Below are positions 45,966 to 58,168 of a DNA stretch of 64,000 nucleotides, one piece after another. A program made the translations under genes and the position numbers. Below the pieces are notes generated by a model, which worked only from the letters and a program-made list of their open reading frames with translations, ran no database searches and was not told where the DNA came from. Numbering within the stretch: the first letter of the stretch is position 1; each line of letters starts with the position of its first letter. Source of the DNA: Phoenix dactylifera (lineage: Eukaryota; Streptophyta; Magnoliopsida; Arecales; Arecaceae); contig NW_024067667.1 in assembly GCF_009389715.1 (NCBI RefSeq), positions 566,001 to 630,000 of the forward strand, read 5' to 3'.

Positions 45966-47579
45966 CCAACTTTGCAGTGCTACCTCAACCAGCCATCTGT
46001 CCTTCAGAATATTATTAGTTGATATTTGTCATTTGATGAGGACATAGTTTTCTTCGGTTAACAATATATTGTTGTATTTGATTTGTTGTCAGTTGACATG
46101 TTCTGATCCACTCTAAAGTATTTTGTTGCTTGCCAGGTTGGTATAATTTGTTTTTTATTTTTATTTTTTGATTCGGATATATGATTGGTTGTGGAATTTG
46201 GCAGAGCAAACTAGATTGTTTAAAATATAATTTTTTTCTACTATAAATTGCTTGATGTATTTACTAAATCTGAATTCTCGAGGATTGAGATTATCATATT
46301 ATTAATTTAAAATTTATTATAAAATAATTAGATTTTTTTAATAATTTCATATATTTATATAGCTTATTTTATAGCTATACGGTGCTGATACGTTTCTGGT
46401 TCGAGATGTGATAAAGGTCTCATAAGAATTAGTGCGTATTGCCTGGAGGCAACACCTTATGACCAATTGCTATGGTAGTGGTCCTAGTGGAGGCCAAATG
46501 GCATGATAGACTCCATAGAGGGGGTGGAGTCCAGGCTAAAAAGACACGCAATTCTACAGTAGGTTGCGCTGTGGTGGTGATGACATGATAGATAAATGGC
46601 CTGACGAGCAGAATGTGATGGGGTCCCTTGTGATATGTATCCCTTCCAACCTCCAAAAAAAAAAAAAAAAAATGTAGTGTGAGAGCATGCGTGGTATTCA
46701 AATGGGTAGGAAGACTATGAGAGGCATCCTTTGCATTGTTAGATGGGAATCGTTGGTTCAACATTAGTTATTGAAGTGCCTATGAAGAATTAGTTAGGCT
46801 GTGTTTGTTATTGTTGTCCATTTTTTGTTAAAAATGTTTTGGAAGCAAAAAAATTATTTTTATTTTTTTTGGATTTCTGATAATAGAAAATATGTTTGGT
46901 TCGATTTTTTTATATATATATATAATGAGGACCTATGATGATAGAGAGGATGGGGGATGAGGCTGACAATATGTTCGAGGATAAAAAAAAAAAAAGCTCA
47001 TAGAGAGAGAGAAAAGGAGATGATGTAGTCGAGGATAATGGATAGCTCGCCATCGGGCGGAGAGATGGTTGCCAAGGCTCGGTAAACCGGCGTGGTTGGG
47101 CAAGAGAGACGATCTAAATGTGAGATTGGATAGAAGAGAGGTTGGGAAGAGAAGGATAAAAGCCCGCTTTTGGAAAAAAACTGGAAGTAAAATTTTTTTA
47201 CTTTTAACTTTTTTTCAGAAATAATAAAAGTTGTTTGAAAAAAACAGTAGTAGAAGCAGAATAACTAAGCATCTTTTCTGCACTGGATTCTATATTTTTT
47301 ATCTTTCAGAACTAGAAAGAAATATCAAACATGTAATTGTGCTCTAGGTTTTTCTCCACGTGTTATATATTTTTTTATCGTGCACCGACATGGCATTCCT
47401 GCCGGGAGGAATCCAATGCAAAATAGGTGATGGTATCTTCTGGAGTGCATTGCAATACTCTATACTTGGTTATGCAAACTCCGAAGGGATCATGGCATCC
47501 ATGATACTTTCATTTTAATAAATACATCCTTCTTTCTTTAGATCTTGCACTTTAGTATGAAAAAGAAGCCGAATGGACT
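45966..47579. other. AT-rich intergenic DNA
   Basis: No coding region is supported. An A17 run sits at 46656-46672. Sequence near 46800-47340 (gtttgttattgttgtcc, then gtagaagcagaataactaagcatcttttctgc) looks like a MITE or hAT-type AT-rich repeat without clear ends. Confidence 0.45.
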
Positions 47580-48500
47580 TGTTGTGGTTCAAATTTGGCC
47601 CGAGGGTAACCACGCCGTAGAAGTCGAGGGAGCCGCCGATGATTGAAAGAAAAAAACGGGGACCACCTCCTGCGCGACGGCGGCAGCGGACCTGCATAAA
47701 GCTTCACCGGTGTTCTCCGTGAGGACCCTCCGACGATCGAGTTAAAGTGGGGTAAATTTGGTCCAGCCAAAAAGTCTCTTACAAGTTACCTGATTGGGCT
47801 ATTTATAGTTCCGGTGGAGAGGCTCAGGTGGCGGAGGCACTGTCCGCCCTCATCATGAGGGGGCGTGGCTCTGAGCCGAAGGGCGCGCAGCTAAGGCTGG
47901 TTGGTGGCATGTGGTGCTGTCCGTTCTCGAGAATGGTAAGGTGTTGACAGTCACAACAGGATATGGCCGAAGTAGTCATGGTACCGTCCTTTGACTATCG
48001 AGGGTCAACTATCGAAGCGTAGCGTGGTGATGTTGTAATGTACGGCCACGTAGGAGGGCGTAGGTACGCACATGGGTGCGGTTGTTGGCGAGGCTGAGCC
48101 CATTGAGAGGTCGCGTCATGCGTTTGGCAAGGCCGAGACCGTTGAGAGAAGATCGGCTAGACGGGTGCTGAGGGTAGCTCGGCTTCCCGAGTTCCGAGGT
48201 GTGCTCGGTGGAGCTTCCCAAGTTCCGAGGTGTGCTCGATGGAGAGCCCCGAGCTCGAGGGTCGAGGCATACTACTGAAGGTGACATCCCGAGCTTGGTC
48301 GGGGAAAATCGGCGAGTATTGGAGACACCCCAAACTTGGTCGGGCGAGTTGGCGAATATCCGAGGCTGATGGAGCTTTTGCCGAAATCCGAAGTCGAGCT
48401 GATTCTCGGTCGGACCGAGGATTCAACCAGACGGTGTTGACGTTTATTGGGCCAAAATTGGGCGGCCTTTTAGCTGTGGGCTGGACGATTCATTTCAACA
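47580..48500 (-). mobile_element. LTR-like segment with poly-G tract at its start
   Basis: On the minus strand the segment begins tgttgaaatgaatcg at 48500, immediately after a G run (C run at 48501-48521 on plus) that could be a polypurine tract. It ends ccacaaca at 47580, giving tgtt...aaca termini over 921 bp. A TATA-like ctataaatag box in the same orientation lies near 47797-47806. Near 48178-48245 there is a ~36-bp repeat (gagcttcccaagttccgaggtgtgctcg type). No coding part is adjacent, so it is a truncated LTR element. The family is not known. Confidence 0.5.
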
Positions 48501-48521
48501 CCCCCCCCCCCCCCCCCCCCC
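48501..48521. repeat. Poly-C run of 21
   Basis: A pure C run directly follows aaca at 48500 and precedes the exact 128-bp duplication. It may be a polypurine tract of the LTR element on the minus strand, or an expansion. Confidence 0.85.
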
Positions 48522-48522
48522 G

Positions 48523-48784
48523 CCGCGACTAATGAAAAATAAGAGTGCATATATAAAACTATCTGAATAATAGCATAATCCTCATTAAATGTGACAACAG
48601 CAATCTATATGTACAACTTCTCTGGTGCATTACATTTGCCCATCTCTAGGGCCCCCCCGCGACTAATGAAAAATAAGAGTGCATATATAAAACTATCTGA
48701 ATAATAGCATAATCCTCATTAAATGTGACAACAGCAATCTATATGTACAACTTCTCTGGTGCATTACATTTGCCCATCTCTAGG
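48523..48784. repeat. Exact 128-bp direct duplication with 6-bp spacer
   Basis: The block from ccgcgactaatgaaaaataa to gcccatctctagg at 48523-48650 recurs without a mismatch at 48657-48784. The spacer is a C-rich hexamer, gccccc. Together with the C run before the first copy, each copy is preceded by C residues. This is a very recent tandem duplication or an assembly artefact caused by the C run. Confidence 0.92.
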
Positions 48785-48789
48785 ATATG

Positions 48790-50340
48790 TAAATTAACCA
48801 TGTTGCATTATCTACTCAACGCCCCGTAAACAAGAAATTATTAAGTGGACCAGATCTACTGTGAATCTAGCATGTGTTAGAAAAAAGGGATTAAATTCAT
48901 CTAAGATCTACCTAAAAATTTCTCTTCGTAAACCAATTACAGAGTTTCAATATCTTGTGGCATGCTTTTGAGTCATCAAAGCATTCTCGTCTCCGCTTGG
49001 TGGTACACTCACCAAGAAAGGCATTGTATCTATAAAGCCCGTGACCCCCTTTGTTTTCCTTTTCTGATTGACCACTCGAAAATTCTTTGAAAGTTTTCAA
49101 ACCGGCAGAGCTTCCGGTTAAGGAGCTTTTAACCAACGGCCTTTAATTTTGGACTTGAGAGTTGCTCGCAGCAGCCTTCATAAGAATCTCCGAGAGAATT
49201 CGAACTATGATCCATTTAGACTAGACGACACTACAATACAGGTTTATTTGGACTGGCCACAAGTTGATCGTAATCTTTATAATTGGATTTATGGTACTTA
49301 TAAATAATTTTGGATCTTTAGCCTAACGATAACGCAAAATTTTAAGTGGGAGAGTATGCAAGAATCCATGTTTAATCCTATATTAGTCATATATTTGGTA
49401 GACCTCGGGTACTTATATAAAACCAAGAAATCCCGGGCTGCTAGACTTTTCTCGTCTTGGCATTTTGCCTTCTATCAGCTTTGCACTACTTGATAAAATT
49501 ATTGCACTTTCACATGAGTAATGCCTCCAAAGTAATGTATCTTCAGCTCCCTCAAAAAAAAATTATGCACTTTGTGAGAAAATTCTCCAGTATATAAGTC
49601 TGGCTCATCCTACACTTCTTGGTTCAGTGGTAAGTCTCTAAATCAAGTTGTCCACTAAGTATCTTGTCAATAGCAGATATAGTGTTCCAATCAAATTAGG
49701 GATGTACTTTAAATTCTACATTTAAATGCTTACAATTGAACACAAGGGAATTCCATCATTGTGTTAACTCAAGCATCGAAAGTTTGCACTCGTTGTATGT
49801 ACTCCACAACAGCTTTCATAGTAACCTAGAAATGTTCTTTTAAACCATTCTCATATATCATATTTTTTATAATATGACTGAACGTTAGTCTCAAAATCGG
49901 ATGAGCAACCATAGATTCAGGTGGCTTACAAACTGTATCCAACTGCTGTTGAGCAATATTGTGAGCTGTCCATGGCCATCTATTATAAGATGGTTTCCAT
50001 GTTTGCATCTGTGTTTCACCAGCCACATTTTATGAGGTCTTAACTTATTAATTAATAGAACAGAATCCACTTATTTCTTATCCTGACCTCAATACAAATG
50101 ACTGCTTAGCTAGCTGTGGAACCTACAAATGACTGAGATGATGTACTCAGCAAATTTTTTTGCAATGCTTTGTTCCCATTATCAGGTGTTTCCCGAACAA
50201 GCATTTCCTTCTAGATTTCCTTCTAAATTGAGCACTACTCTCTTTGTTTAAGCTAGTATATTTTGTGCCACTACATTATTTAGAGCAGAGATGCACCCTT
50301 CTATACTGAGATGCACCCACCCTTCTATACTACTCAAAAT
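48790..50340. other. Intergenic DNA downstream of the phospholipase C gene, with a TRIM remnant
   Basis: No gene is seen apart from the TRIM remnant at 49200-49446. The 3' UTR of the phospholipase C gene should occupy the last few hundred bases (below 50345). Confidence 0.45.
49200..49446 (+). mobile_element. TRIM family A remnant (internal part and 3' LTR)
   Basis: Segments match the complete TRIM at 11.1 kb in order: a gacactac(a)..cag word, gactg(g)cc(a)cga(a)gtt, a gtgggagagtatgcaagaatcc purine tract and LTR start, and then gggtacttatataaaaccaagaaatcc. The 5' LTR and the end of the 3' LTR are gone or unrecognisable. Confidence 0.6.
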
Positions 50341-50344
50341 GTTG

Positions 50345-53300
50345 CTAAGGTTGGGCAGTTGATGATGAGGACCTAGTGGTGAGTGATGGTCTCATCTTCA
50401 CAATCTCTTCTTCGTCGCCACCCATTTTCTTCGCGGTCATTCCAGCTTCAAAGAAGCGCTTGACTGCATTCTCCATGTAGGCTATCCCTTCCCTAACATT
50501 CATTTGCTTCGATATTTTCTCATCGAAACCAGCAAGAAGATGATCTCCATTCAGCACTGATGCAAGTTGCATGAGCTCCTGTTGAAACTCGCTCAACTTG
50601 GCACCCTCATTGGCTTCACCATTCCTGATCTTCGAAGGAGTTGGAAGTTGCACTGCATGGACCACCAAAAACAACAATTATCCACTACGGAGAGAAAAAT
50701 ATTGGCAGATTGAAGACATGCAGCTCAAATCAGGTTCTTGCCTTTAAAGTTGATGGAACAGAATAGATCTGAAAAACTACCAGAGCCTATGCTAATTGCA
50801 AGGTTTAGAGGATGCTATATTTGCCAGTCCGAATGCTTGCGGTTGTCTAGAGTAAGCTCATACAGTGAATAGATTCAGAATTTTCGAAGTTCATCAAGTT
50901 ATATGGAACATCTCACTCTAGGTAACTCAAATTTTGCAAAATGTAATAGGACTCGGAGACTATGTCAAATAAACTTCAAGCCTGCTACAAAATGACAGAG
51001 GAACAAGACATGATTTTAGTGCAAATATGTGCAATGACTAGGTTAGGTGTCAGGGGATTAAAAAAGCAAAAAAGAAAAGAATATTGCAGTTGATAAAACA
51101 AACACCTATTATTGCATCAATCACTGTGCACAAGGCATGTTTTCTAGTGAACAAACAGTAAAGCACTATTAAGATGAGGAGAAAAAGATCAGAAAATTGC
51201 AGTCTGTATCCTCTTCTTCTCTCATTTTCTTTCCTTTTCAAGAAGAAGAGATGCACAAGGCTCATCGAAATCAATCATATGTTGATGGCAGGAGACAAAT
51301 CCAAGTCCCCGCTACCCTATGGCCACCAGTTGACACCCCCACTGCAGTCTGTATCCTCCGACGAAGAGAATTTTGCTTGCTCCAGCAAACTAATATCTCA
51401 CAATTCACAGCACTTAAGGATAGTGAAGAACCAAAAATATATAGAGCTAAAATTGCACAGCAGAAGTGTTCTCTGTGTGGTATATCAGGCTTAACATGGC
51501 TTGCACACTATGTAACCAACCACTTGGCTCTCAAAGCTTAAACTTCAGGGAACGGGTCGACTATAAACCAAGATAAACATAAACTGATTGGTTTTCACTA
51601 TATTTAGTTCAAGAACTCATAGTACTTAGAACAATTCTCATTCATCTAGATGTAGTGAATTTTAAATTGTTCAATTTAGTACTATGAAACAGTGGAAGGA
51701 CAGCAACAAGACCTTTCTAGTAAAATGTAGTTGTCTATCTGGTGAAACAAAGTAAGCCACTAGGTTGGCTTATTGTATCACATAGGCCAACTCAGCAAAT
51801 GTGGCGAGTTGTCAGGGTAGAAATCAGATGCATGCATGCACAAAACTTTCAAAGTCTCAAACGATTCAAATTACAGTTTGATTTCTAAGCTCCAACTAGC
51901 ATCAAGATTGATTCAGAGGGAGCAGCAAGCAGTTACCTGGGCAGTCAGCTCTGGGTTCTGTCCTACTTTGCATGATGCCTTCAAACGTGCCGGCCCATGC
52001 ATCCCTCTGAGTCAGGTATGGGGAGGGGAGATCAAAAATTTTCTTTACAGTTGCTGGAATGGATGAATGCTCATACTCTGAAGTCGGAGATGGTACACCA
52101 TTGGGACCATGAATGACTGCATCCATCAGGTAATGAAATCATAATTCAATAACTTCGATACATGAGAGTTTTTATCAGCTTCGCCATCTCGTACCAAATC
52201 CCATACCAGTACCATTCTAGTACAGTATCGGTATATGGTACGGTACGAGACAGCATACTAGTCCGATACTGATCAATTTAGTGCTTACGAACTTGCTTGC
52301 TTCCTTACCAGTGCCCTTATCGATCCAGGGGGAGACCATGATGGTTGGCACCCTAACTCCCAAGCGGTCAAATGCGAAGAAGAAAGGGGGAGGGCCAACA
52401 ATACCATCAGGGCTGGGGACACCAGCGACAGGAGTTGGGACATGATCAAAGAAGCCACCATGCTCATCATAGGTGATGATCAAGAGAGTTTCATTCCACT
52501 GGGGGCTGGCGCGGAGTGTCTCATAGACCTCCTTGATGAACATCTGCCCTTGGTAGACATCATGAGATGGGTGGTCATCAGTGGCAGGTTTAGACTTGGA
52601 ATCGAGGTACCTCTGTTCGATGACAGCATAGTTGGGGAGAGAGCCTTTGGCGGCATGACGCTTGAACGTGTGGTCGTAGGAGTGGAACTTAAAGAGGTAC
52701 TTGAGCTTCCGAAGGTTACTGTAGAAGAGGATAGCGGGAATGTTCTGATGGTAGATGCCAAAAGAGAGTCCGGCATCATCCATGTTTTCGAATATTGTCC
52801 TCTGTGGGTACCCCTTCACTAACAAACTGCATTTGTGTTCTTGTGTCATTGAGATTATGGCTCTTATACCAGGAAATGGAAACTCCATCTCCTGTAAATC
52901 TAAAGAGATTTTAGAAAAATATAACTTACAATTTGCAGGAACATGTGAGGAAACATTAGGCAGATATTTGCTTGTTTATGAAAATTCTAAACACACTTGA
53001 TCCTGTTTCCCATCTAACATCATGTAACATCCTTCACATGTCAAGCTAACATATGTTTCGTGCTCAAATTCTCGATCATGCTTGCTAGAAACCAACCTTC
53101 AAAGATTTTGTCAAGTCTTGAGGAACTATTTTTCCTTTTGGATATGTGGAAGAGAAAAGGAAGGAAATGAAAAGAGAAAAGGAAGCAAAAGAAGAGAATT
53201 TTGAACTCTAGAAGATAATAGAAAAGAAAAGAGCTTAGGACCCAAGGAAAAAAGAAGAGAAGAGGAGAGTTTCTTCTTTCCAAATCTCTCTACGTTTGGA

Positions 53301-55290
53301 GAGATTAAAAAAAAAGGGGTTTGAGGAGAAATCATTTGTGAAAACTTGTGCGGGCATACATTTAATCTCATATCAAATATATACTGGAAAGATCATAAGT
53401 GCTTATATCGGACCAAGAAATCCAAATAATACCTTCTAGTTAGTTTTTTCGGATGAGATCCTAGATTATTACAAATAATATTAAAGTAGACCTAATTTGT
53501 GGCGCATCTGGAATAGTAGTCACTGCAACACTAGCTTAATTGGGCTGACTATGAGATAGTTATGGTGTTTGTGATTGGATTTATGGTACTAAAGAATGGA
53601 TTTGGACCCTTAACCTAGTAAGAACACTAAGATTTAAATGAAGAAAGTATGTAAGGACCCATGCAAGCATATATTTAGTCTCACATTAGCTATGCACTAG
53701 GAACATATTGGGTACTTATATAAAACCAAGAAATTCAAATAATACTTTCTGGCTAGCCCTTTTAGAAGAGCCACGAGGTTGTTATATCATTTCTCTCCAT
53801 CTCTCTTCTCTTCGTTTCTGACTTACTATCAAGCAAAAGAAATTAATTTTTTTTTCTTCTTCTCTCCTTCAATTTCTAACCAAATGAGAGAGAATGAATT
53901 TCTTCTCTCCAAACCAAATAGAACATCTATATTTTCTTTCCCTCTTTTCTTTTCCAAATATGGCAAGTAAGAAGGCGATTCCACTGTAAGACAGACTCAT
54001 CTCAATGTGTGTCATTAGATAAAAGATAAGTTCTAATAAATCACCTAGATCTACTCGTACATGGCCTAAAGGAGTGTAGTTTGAAAAAGTTTGCCCTTCT
54101 CAACTTGATTAATTGAATAACGCATTGAGATACATCTAAGCATCAAAATGTCCTACTCCTCCATCCTTGAACAATTCACCTCTTGAAGTATTTCTTATAT
54201 GGTGCAATTTAAGAAATTCCATATTTCATCAAAATTAAGCACAATGAACATGCCCACAAGGTTTCAATCCTCGCCACAATTCTCTTGTCATATGAAAGCA
54301 CATTTCACATATGGTGAAATGTTCTGTTTTGGTCAACCTAAATCAAACAAATGTTCTGAAACCTTGGTATTGTTTTGACCCACAATAATATCACCATTGA
54401 AACCATCAGTAATTTGACAAACAATTTCAACAAGAATTCAACCTCTTATTGAAATCTTTCGTTGCTGTTTTCACAAATGGGATGTAACATCCACCCTCCA
54501 ACCTCCACAACAGTCTAAAACAAAAACTGACGCCACTTCCTCTCACTACCAATTTCTTTTCGTTCTTCCCTTTTAACAAAATAAAACAGAAAGAAATATT
54601 CTCCTAAGCCTAATCTTATATAAAACCACAATTAGTTTTCTACTATTATTTTAAAAAAGAAGGGAAGTATTAAAGAGAGAGAGAGAGAAAGAAGGAAATA
54701 AAGACGTGCCTGGCGTTGTTACCGGTGGCGCCGTGGGAGGTGGCGGAGTGGACGAAGAGCCGGTTCGGCTGGGTCGACGCCGGGACCGACGCGAACCACC
54801 GGTCGAACACCGCGAACTCCTCCACCAGCGTCTTGTAGACCGCCACCATCTCCGGCCTGAACCCGTTCATCACGCTCTCCGTCATGTTCTCCGACATCGA
54901 CCGGGCATTCTGCACGAACCCGTTCATCGGCGCCGGCGCCGCCGACGTGTCGTTGGACCCGAAGATCTGCTCCCGGATCGCCTGGAACGAGTGCCCCGGG
55001 TCCGGGTCCACGAAGTGGGCCCCGTCGCCGAAGTACACCCGAGGGGAGGCCGGGTCGGAGGCCGAGACCGTGTTCCATTCCGAACCGGTCACGCCGTCGA
55101 TCTCCGGGTTGAGCCGCTTCATCCACCCGAGCATGTGGTCGAAGGACCGGTTCTCCATCACCAGGACCACCACCGTCTTTATTGGACCGCCGGCCGAGGC
55201 CGGCGGCGCTCCGCCGGACAAGAGGATGAGTAGGAGGAGAGAGAGACATGGGAGGGGGCGATGGGACCTCGTCCTCTTCGACGTCTCCAT
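50345..55290 (-). CDS. NPC: Non-specific phospholipase C (NPC), 4 exons, 528 aa
   Basis: NPCs hydrolyse phosphatidylcholine, phosphatidylethanolamine and, in some members, galactolipids to diacylglycerol; they act in phosphate starvation and lipid signalling. Exons on the minus strand are 55290-54710, 52826-52309, 52116-51937 and 50652-50345, summing to 1587 nt. A signal peptide covers about residues 1-33. The catalytic-type [11 protein letters not shown] motif is at 46-56, [20 protein letters not shown] lies at the exon 1 end, and exon 2 holds [21 protein letters not shown] and [15 protein letters not shown]. Exon 3 holds HGPNG and [14 protein letters not shown], then an RDAWAGTFE block, and exon 4 is a variable C-terminal region. 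Introns 2 and 3 are GT-AG in phase 1. Intron 1 joins in phase 2 only if the donor is ag|gcacgt, a GC-AG intron. It is 1.9 kb and contains a TRIM. The signal peptide and KGYPQRTIF context point to the NPC1/2/6 side; the exact member is not assigned. Confidence 0.92.
52190..52275. repeat. GGTACGGTAC-type short repeat in NPC intron 2
   Basis: The words tacc(a)gtacc, ctagtacagtatcggta and ggtacggtacgagac form a partly palindromic cluster. A related cluster lies at 63830-63990, so this is a dispersed short repeat. No coding role. Confidence 0.5.
53337..53786 (+). mobile_element. Complete but old TRIM (family A) in NPC intron 1
   Basis: LTR1 is 53337-53473 (tgtgaaaacttgtgcggg to ttattaca) and LTR2 is 53650-53786 (tgtaaggaccc to gttgttata), 137 bp each. 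The primer-binding region is decayed (aataatattaaagt for tggtatcagagc). A perfect 5-bp duplication tcatt flanks it (53332-53336 and 53787-53791). It lies in the sense orientation of plus, opposite to the host gene. Its LTRs differ at many positions, so it is much older than the 11.1-kb copy. Confidence 0.88.
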
Positions 55291-55299
55291 TCTTTTGTT

Positions 55300-56700
55300 C
55301 GTCGTATAGAGAGACGCCCCGTTACCCCTGCGTTTTGGAGTAGGTTGAGCTGCTTCAGCTCTCCCGCTTTCTTCTATTAATAACTGATTTAAGACTTTTA
55401 TTATAGAAAATTATGCATGTTTTGGATACGTTGAATTGTACCATCAAATACACGCAGTGGGAATCCAGCACCACGTGGTCCATCATTTGATTGCCATTTT
55501 TATGATTAGTCCAAAAACAATTTATATCTTACATATTTAGTTATTCATATATTATTAATTTTGTATTTTGGTATATAACTAGGTTTGTCTCCATGCATGG
55601 TTGTTACAATTTTGCACCACATTTACTGCTGTACATATATAAGTGTACAAAAACCAATGTAAAAGACTACAGATGTTAAATGATCATTAAAATCAAGGAT
55701 CAAATATTAAGATTTTTGCCGACAGAAACCAAATGTAGAATAGAATTGTAGTCCACCTAAGAGAAGCATTGCAATTACACTAACAAATCACATCAACTCT
55801 CTCACGACATGCGGCATAGGTTTGTTTTTTTCATGTATAGCAACCATTTGCTTCTAGCATTGCTCTTATAATAATACAAAAATTAATTAAGTTTAAAGAT
55901 AAATTATATTGATATTATAATCTAAAAAAATTATGCTTATCCTCTTGAGATTTTTGGTCTAATATTTTAACCCATAATTTAGCAAGGCGTTAGTCAAACC
56001 ATTAATTTAGAACTTCAAAACTATGTCATAAAAAAATTCTAAAATAGCCAAAATAATCTTAAGTGACGTAATAGCCACTAAAAATATAAGAAAATATATG
56101 CATTCTTCTTCTCTTTCAAGAATAATTTTGATATTTCACATGAGATAAATAGCTTTTCTAAAGCTGGATGTAAGTGTAGATTTTACAAATAATTAAATAT
56201 AAGTATAATAAATATAAATCTCATGAAGATTTTTATAATTTATTCTAATAAAAATTATGATGTTCTTGATCCCTTAGACCAGAGAGCATTTGATTTGTTG
56301 CAATATTAGATATTCTAAGTTGATGCTTTAGGCCGGATTGTTGAGTGGGGCACATGGTTTGGTGGTGCTCAGATTAGAGAGACACTGTTGCCCCACGTGC
56401 ATGCGTTGAATGGACCATCCCATGTAAAATATCTCCATTATATGAAACTTGTTCCCACCGACCAACCTTTTGTTGCACCAAACCCTAAAACTTTCCAATC
56501 ATGATCAGGAATGGTCAGGATTAATTCATCAACCTCACTATATGAAACTTGTTCACACTGACCAACCTTTTGTTGCACCAAACCCTCAGACTTTCCAATC
56601 ATGATCAAGAATGGCCACGATTAGTTCATCTACCTCACTATTCCCTACTAGAGGAGGTGGCAAGGAGGGACCATCAGCGTCATGCTGAATCGAAAATATG
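55300..56700. other. Region upstream of NPC, intergenic
   Basis: The first 100-200 bp must hold the NPC promoter (minus strand), but I see no strong TATA box. An imperfect ~115-bp direct repeat is present: atatgaaacttgttcccaccgacc (from 56441) and atatgaaacttgttcacactgacc (from 56540) both run on into aaccttttgttgcaccaaaccc and ctttccaatcatgatca. No gene is seen. Confidence 0.5.
56430..56640. repeat. ~99-bp tandem duplication (tatatgaaacttgtt...)
   Basis: The blocks starting at 56440 and 56539 share tatatgaaacttgttc(c/a)cac(c/t)gacc, then aaccttttgttgcaccaaacc, then ctttccaatcatgatca(g/a)gaatgg and attaattcatcaacctcacta/attagttcatctacctcacta. Copies are about 93% identical by eye. Confidence 0.85.
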
Positions 56701-56734
56701 AGACAAATTCGGACATATTCACAGTTGCATTGTA

Positions 56735-57060
56735 GGAATCCATGACCTCACCGAGTATTATTTAGATTTCTTAATTCTATATAAGTTGACGTGCCGCTAA
56801 GAGTTTAAATTCATTCAAATTTAATCACAAATACCACGATCGGCTCATGGTTAGCCCCAATAAATCTGTATTGCAGTACTTTCTAGTCCATATAAGTCAT
56901 AGGCCCGGTCCGCTCTAATATCATTTGTCATAACTCAGGACCTCACCCAAAATGGCTAGCCGAAAGGTATTATTTAGGTTTCTTGATCCTGTATAAGTAT
57001 TGAAAATCCATCTAGCGAATAACCGATATAGGATTAAATACATGTACATATGGGTCAACA
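56735..57060 (-). mobile_element. Decayed TRIM family A, minus orientation
   Basis: On the minus strand LTR1 runs from 57060 (tgttgaccc) to 56926 (tgaca). It is followed by tgatattagagc (56912-56923), a decayed primer site. The internal part and a partial second LTR reach about 56735 (gacctcacc, gtattatttagatttcttaattctatataagt). A target-site duplication could not be fixed. Confidence 0.7.
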
Positions 57061-57069
57061 TAGGCATTG

Positions 57070-58128
57070 GCATTCATGGTCAATGCCTATGTGACCCATC
57101 ATGTCTCAAAATACTCCTATCTTTTTCTTCTATCCATCTGCACAGATCTCGAAGTAGCTATTGTGCGATCCAACCGTTGACATCTTTCATGTGAAAAATA
57201 TAACCTGAATCCAACCAAATAGACCAATAGTCAAAGTGAACCGGAACCTAGTTAATGTCACAGCTGATTATAAAAACAATGCCATATTAACTCTACTAAA
57301 AACTTGTATTATAAAATAGTCCACTATTCACGCTGATTCCATCAACAAAAATGCCACGCATTTTACCTCCCTTTCCCACTGTTTATGTGTCGATTGGTGT
57401 TTTTTTTTTTTTCCCCAGTGAGATTACAAGCGCCTAATTCCTGTTGATGGGTCATTGCTAGCCCTAACATAACTAGGATAAAAATATTCCTGATATTGAA
57501 TCCTAAAATAATTCTTGGTTCTAATAAGAATAAATGAGTCAGAGCGAGTGCTCTTTACTTACTTTTTTTTTCTTGAAATATTATATTAGATTTAGGAGCG
57601 TCAGGTAAGTAAAGTAGCCTAGTAAAGCCACAAGAGGTGGCATGAATCTTTCTTTGACTTTTCTCAAGAGTCTTATCCTAGTGAGCATAGGAAGCGAAAC
57701 TGCAATTATAGATAAACCTACCGGCACTAGAATTTGTATTTGAGATGAAAAAGCCGAGTTAGCTGTTAATAGCCTTTGTCCACCCAGGAGAGTGAGGGCC
57801 ATATTTTTGGTTCTTAGCATATTGGAGAGAGATTAGAGGAAAGAACTGAGTCCTCATTTTTTTTAAATAATTTTTCACCTCAATTAAATTTTCTTTAATT
57901 TTTCTCTTCTCGAAAATACCGGCACTTGCCCTTGTGATTCTCGGCCTCGAATAATCCTCCTATATAGGATTATGCTATTCTATGCCATGTTCCATTTTAT
58001 ACCTATCCATTCCTTGAGGGACTATGCCGACTCGAATCGGTTGCCTACCCCTTCTCCAACTATCGATATCGTTGCTTTGGAATTGGCATGATCCTAACTT
58101 TATATCCCATCCCTCTACATGTTTTATC

Positions 58129-58168
<40 letters not shown>

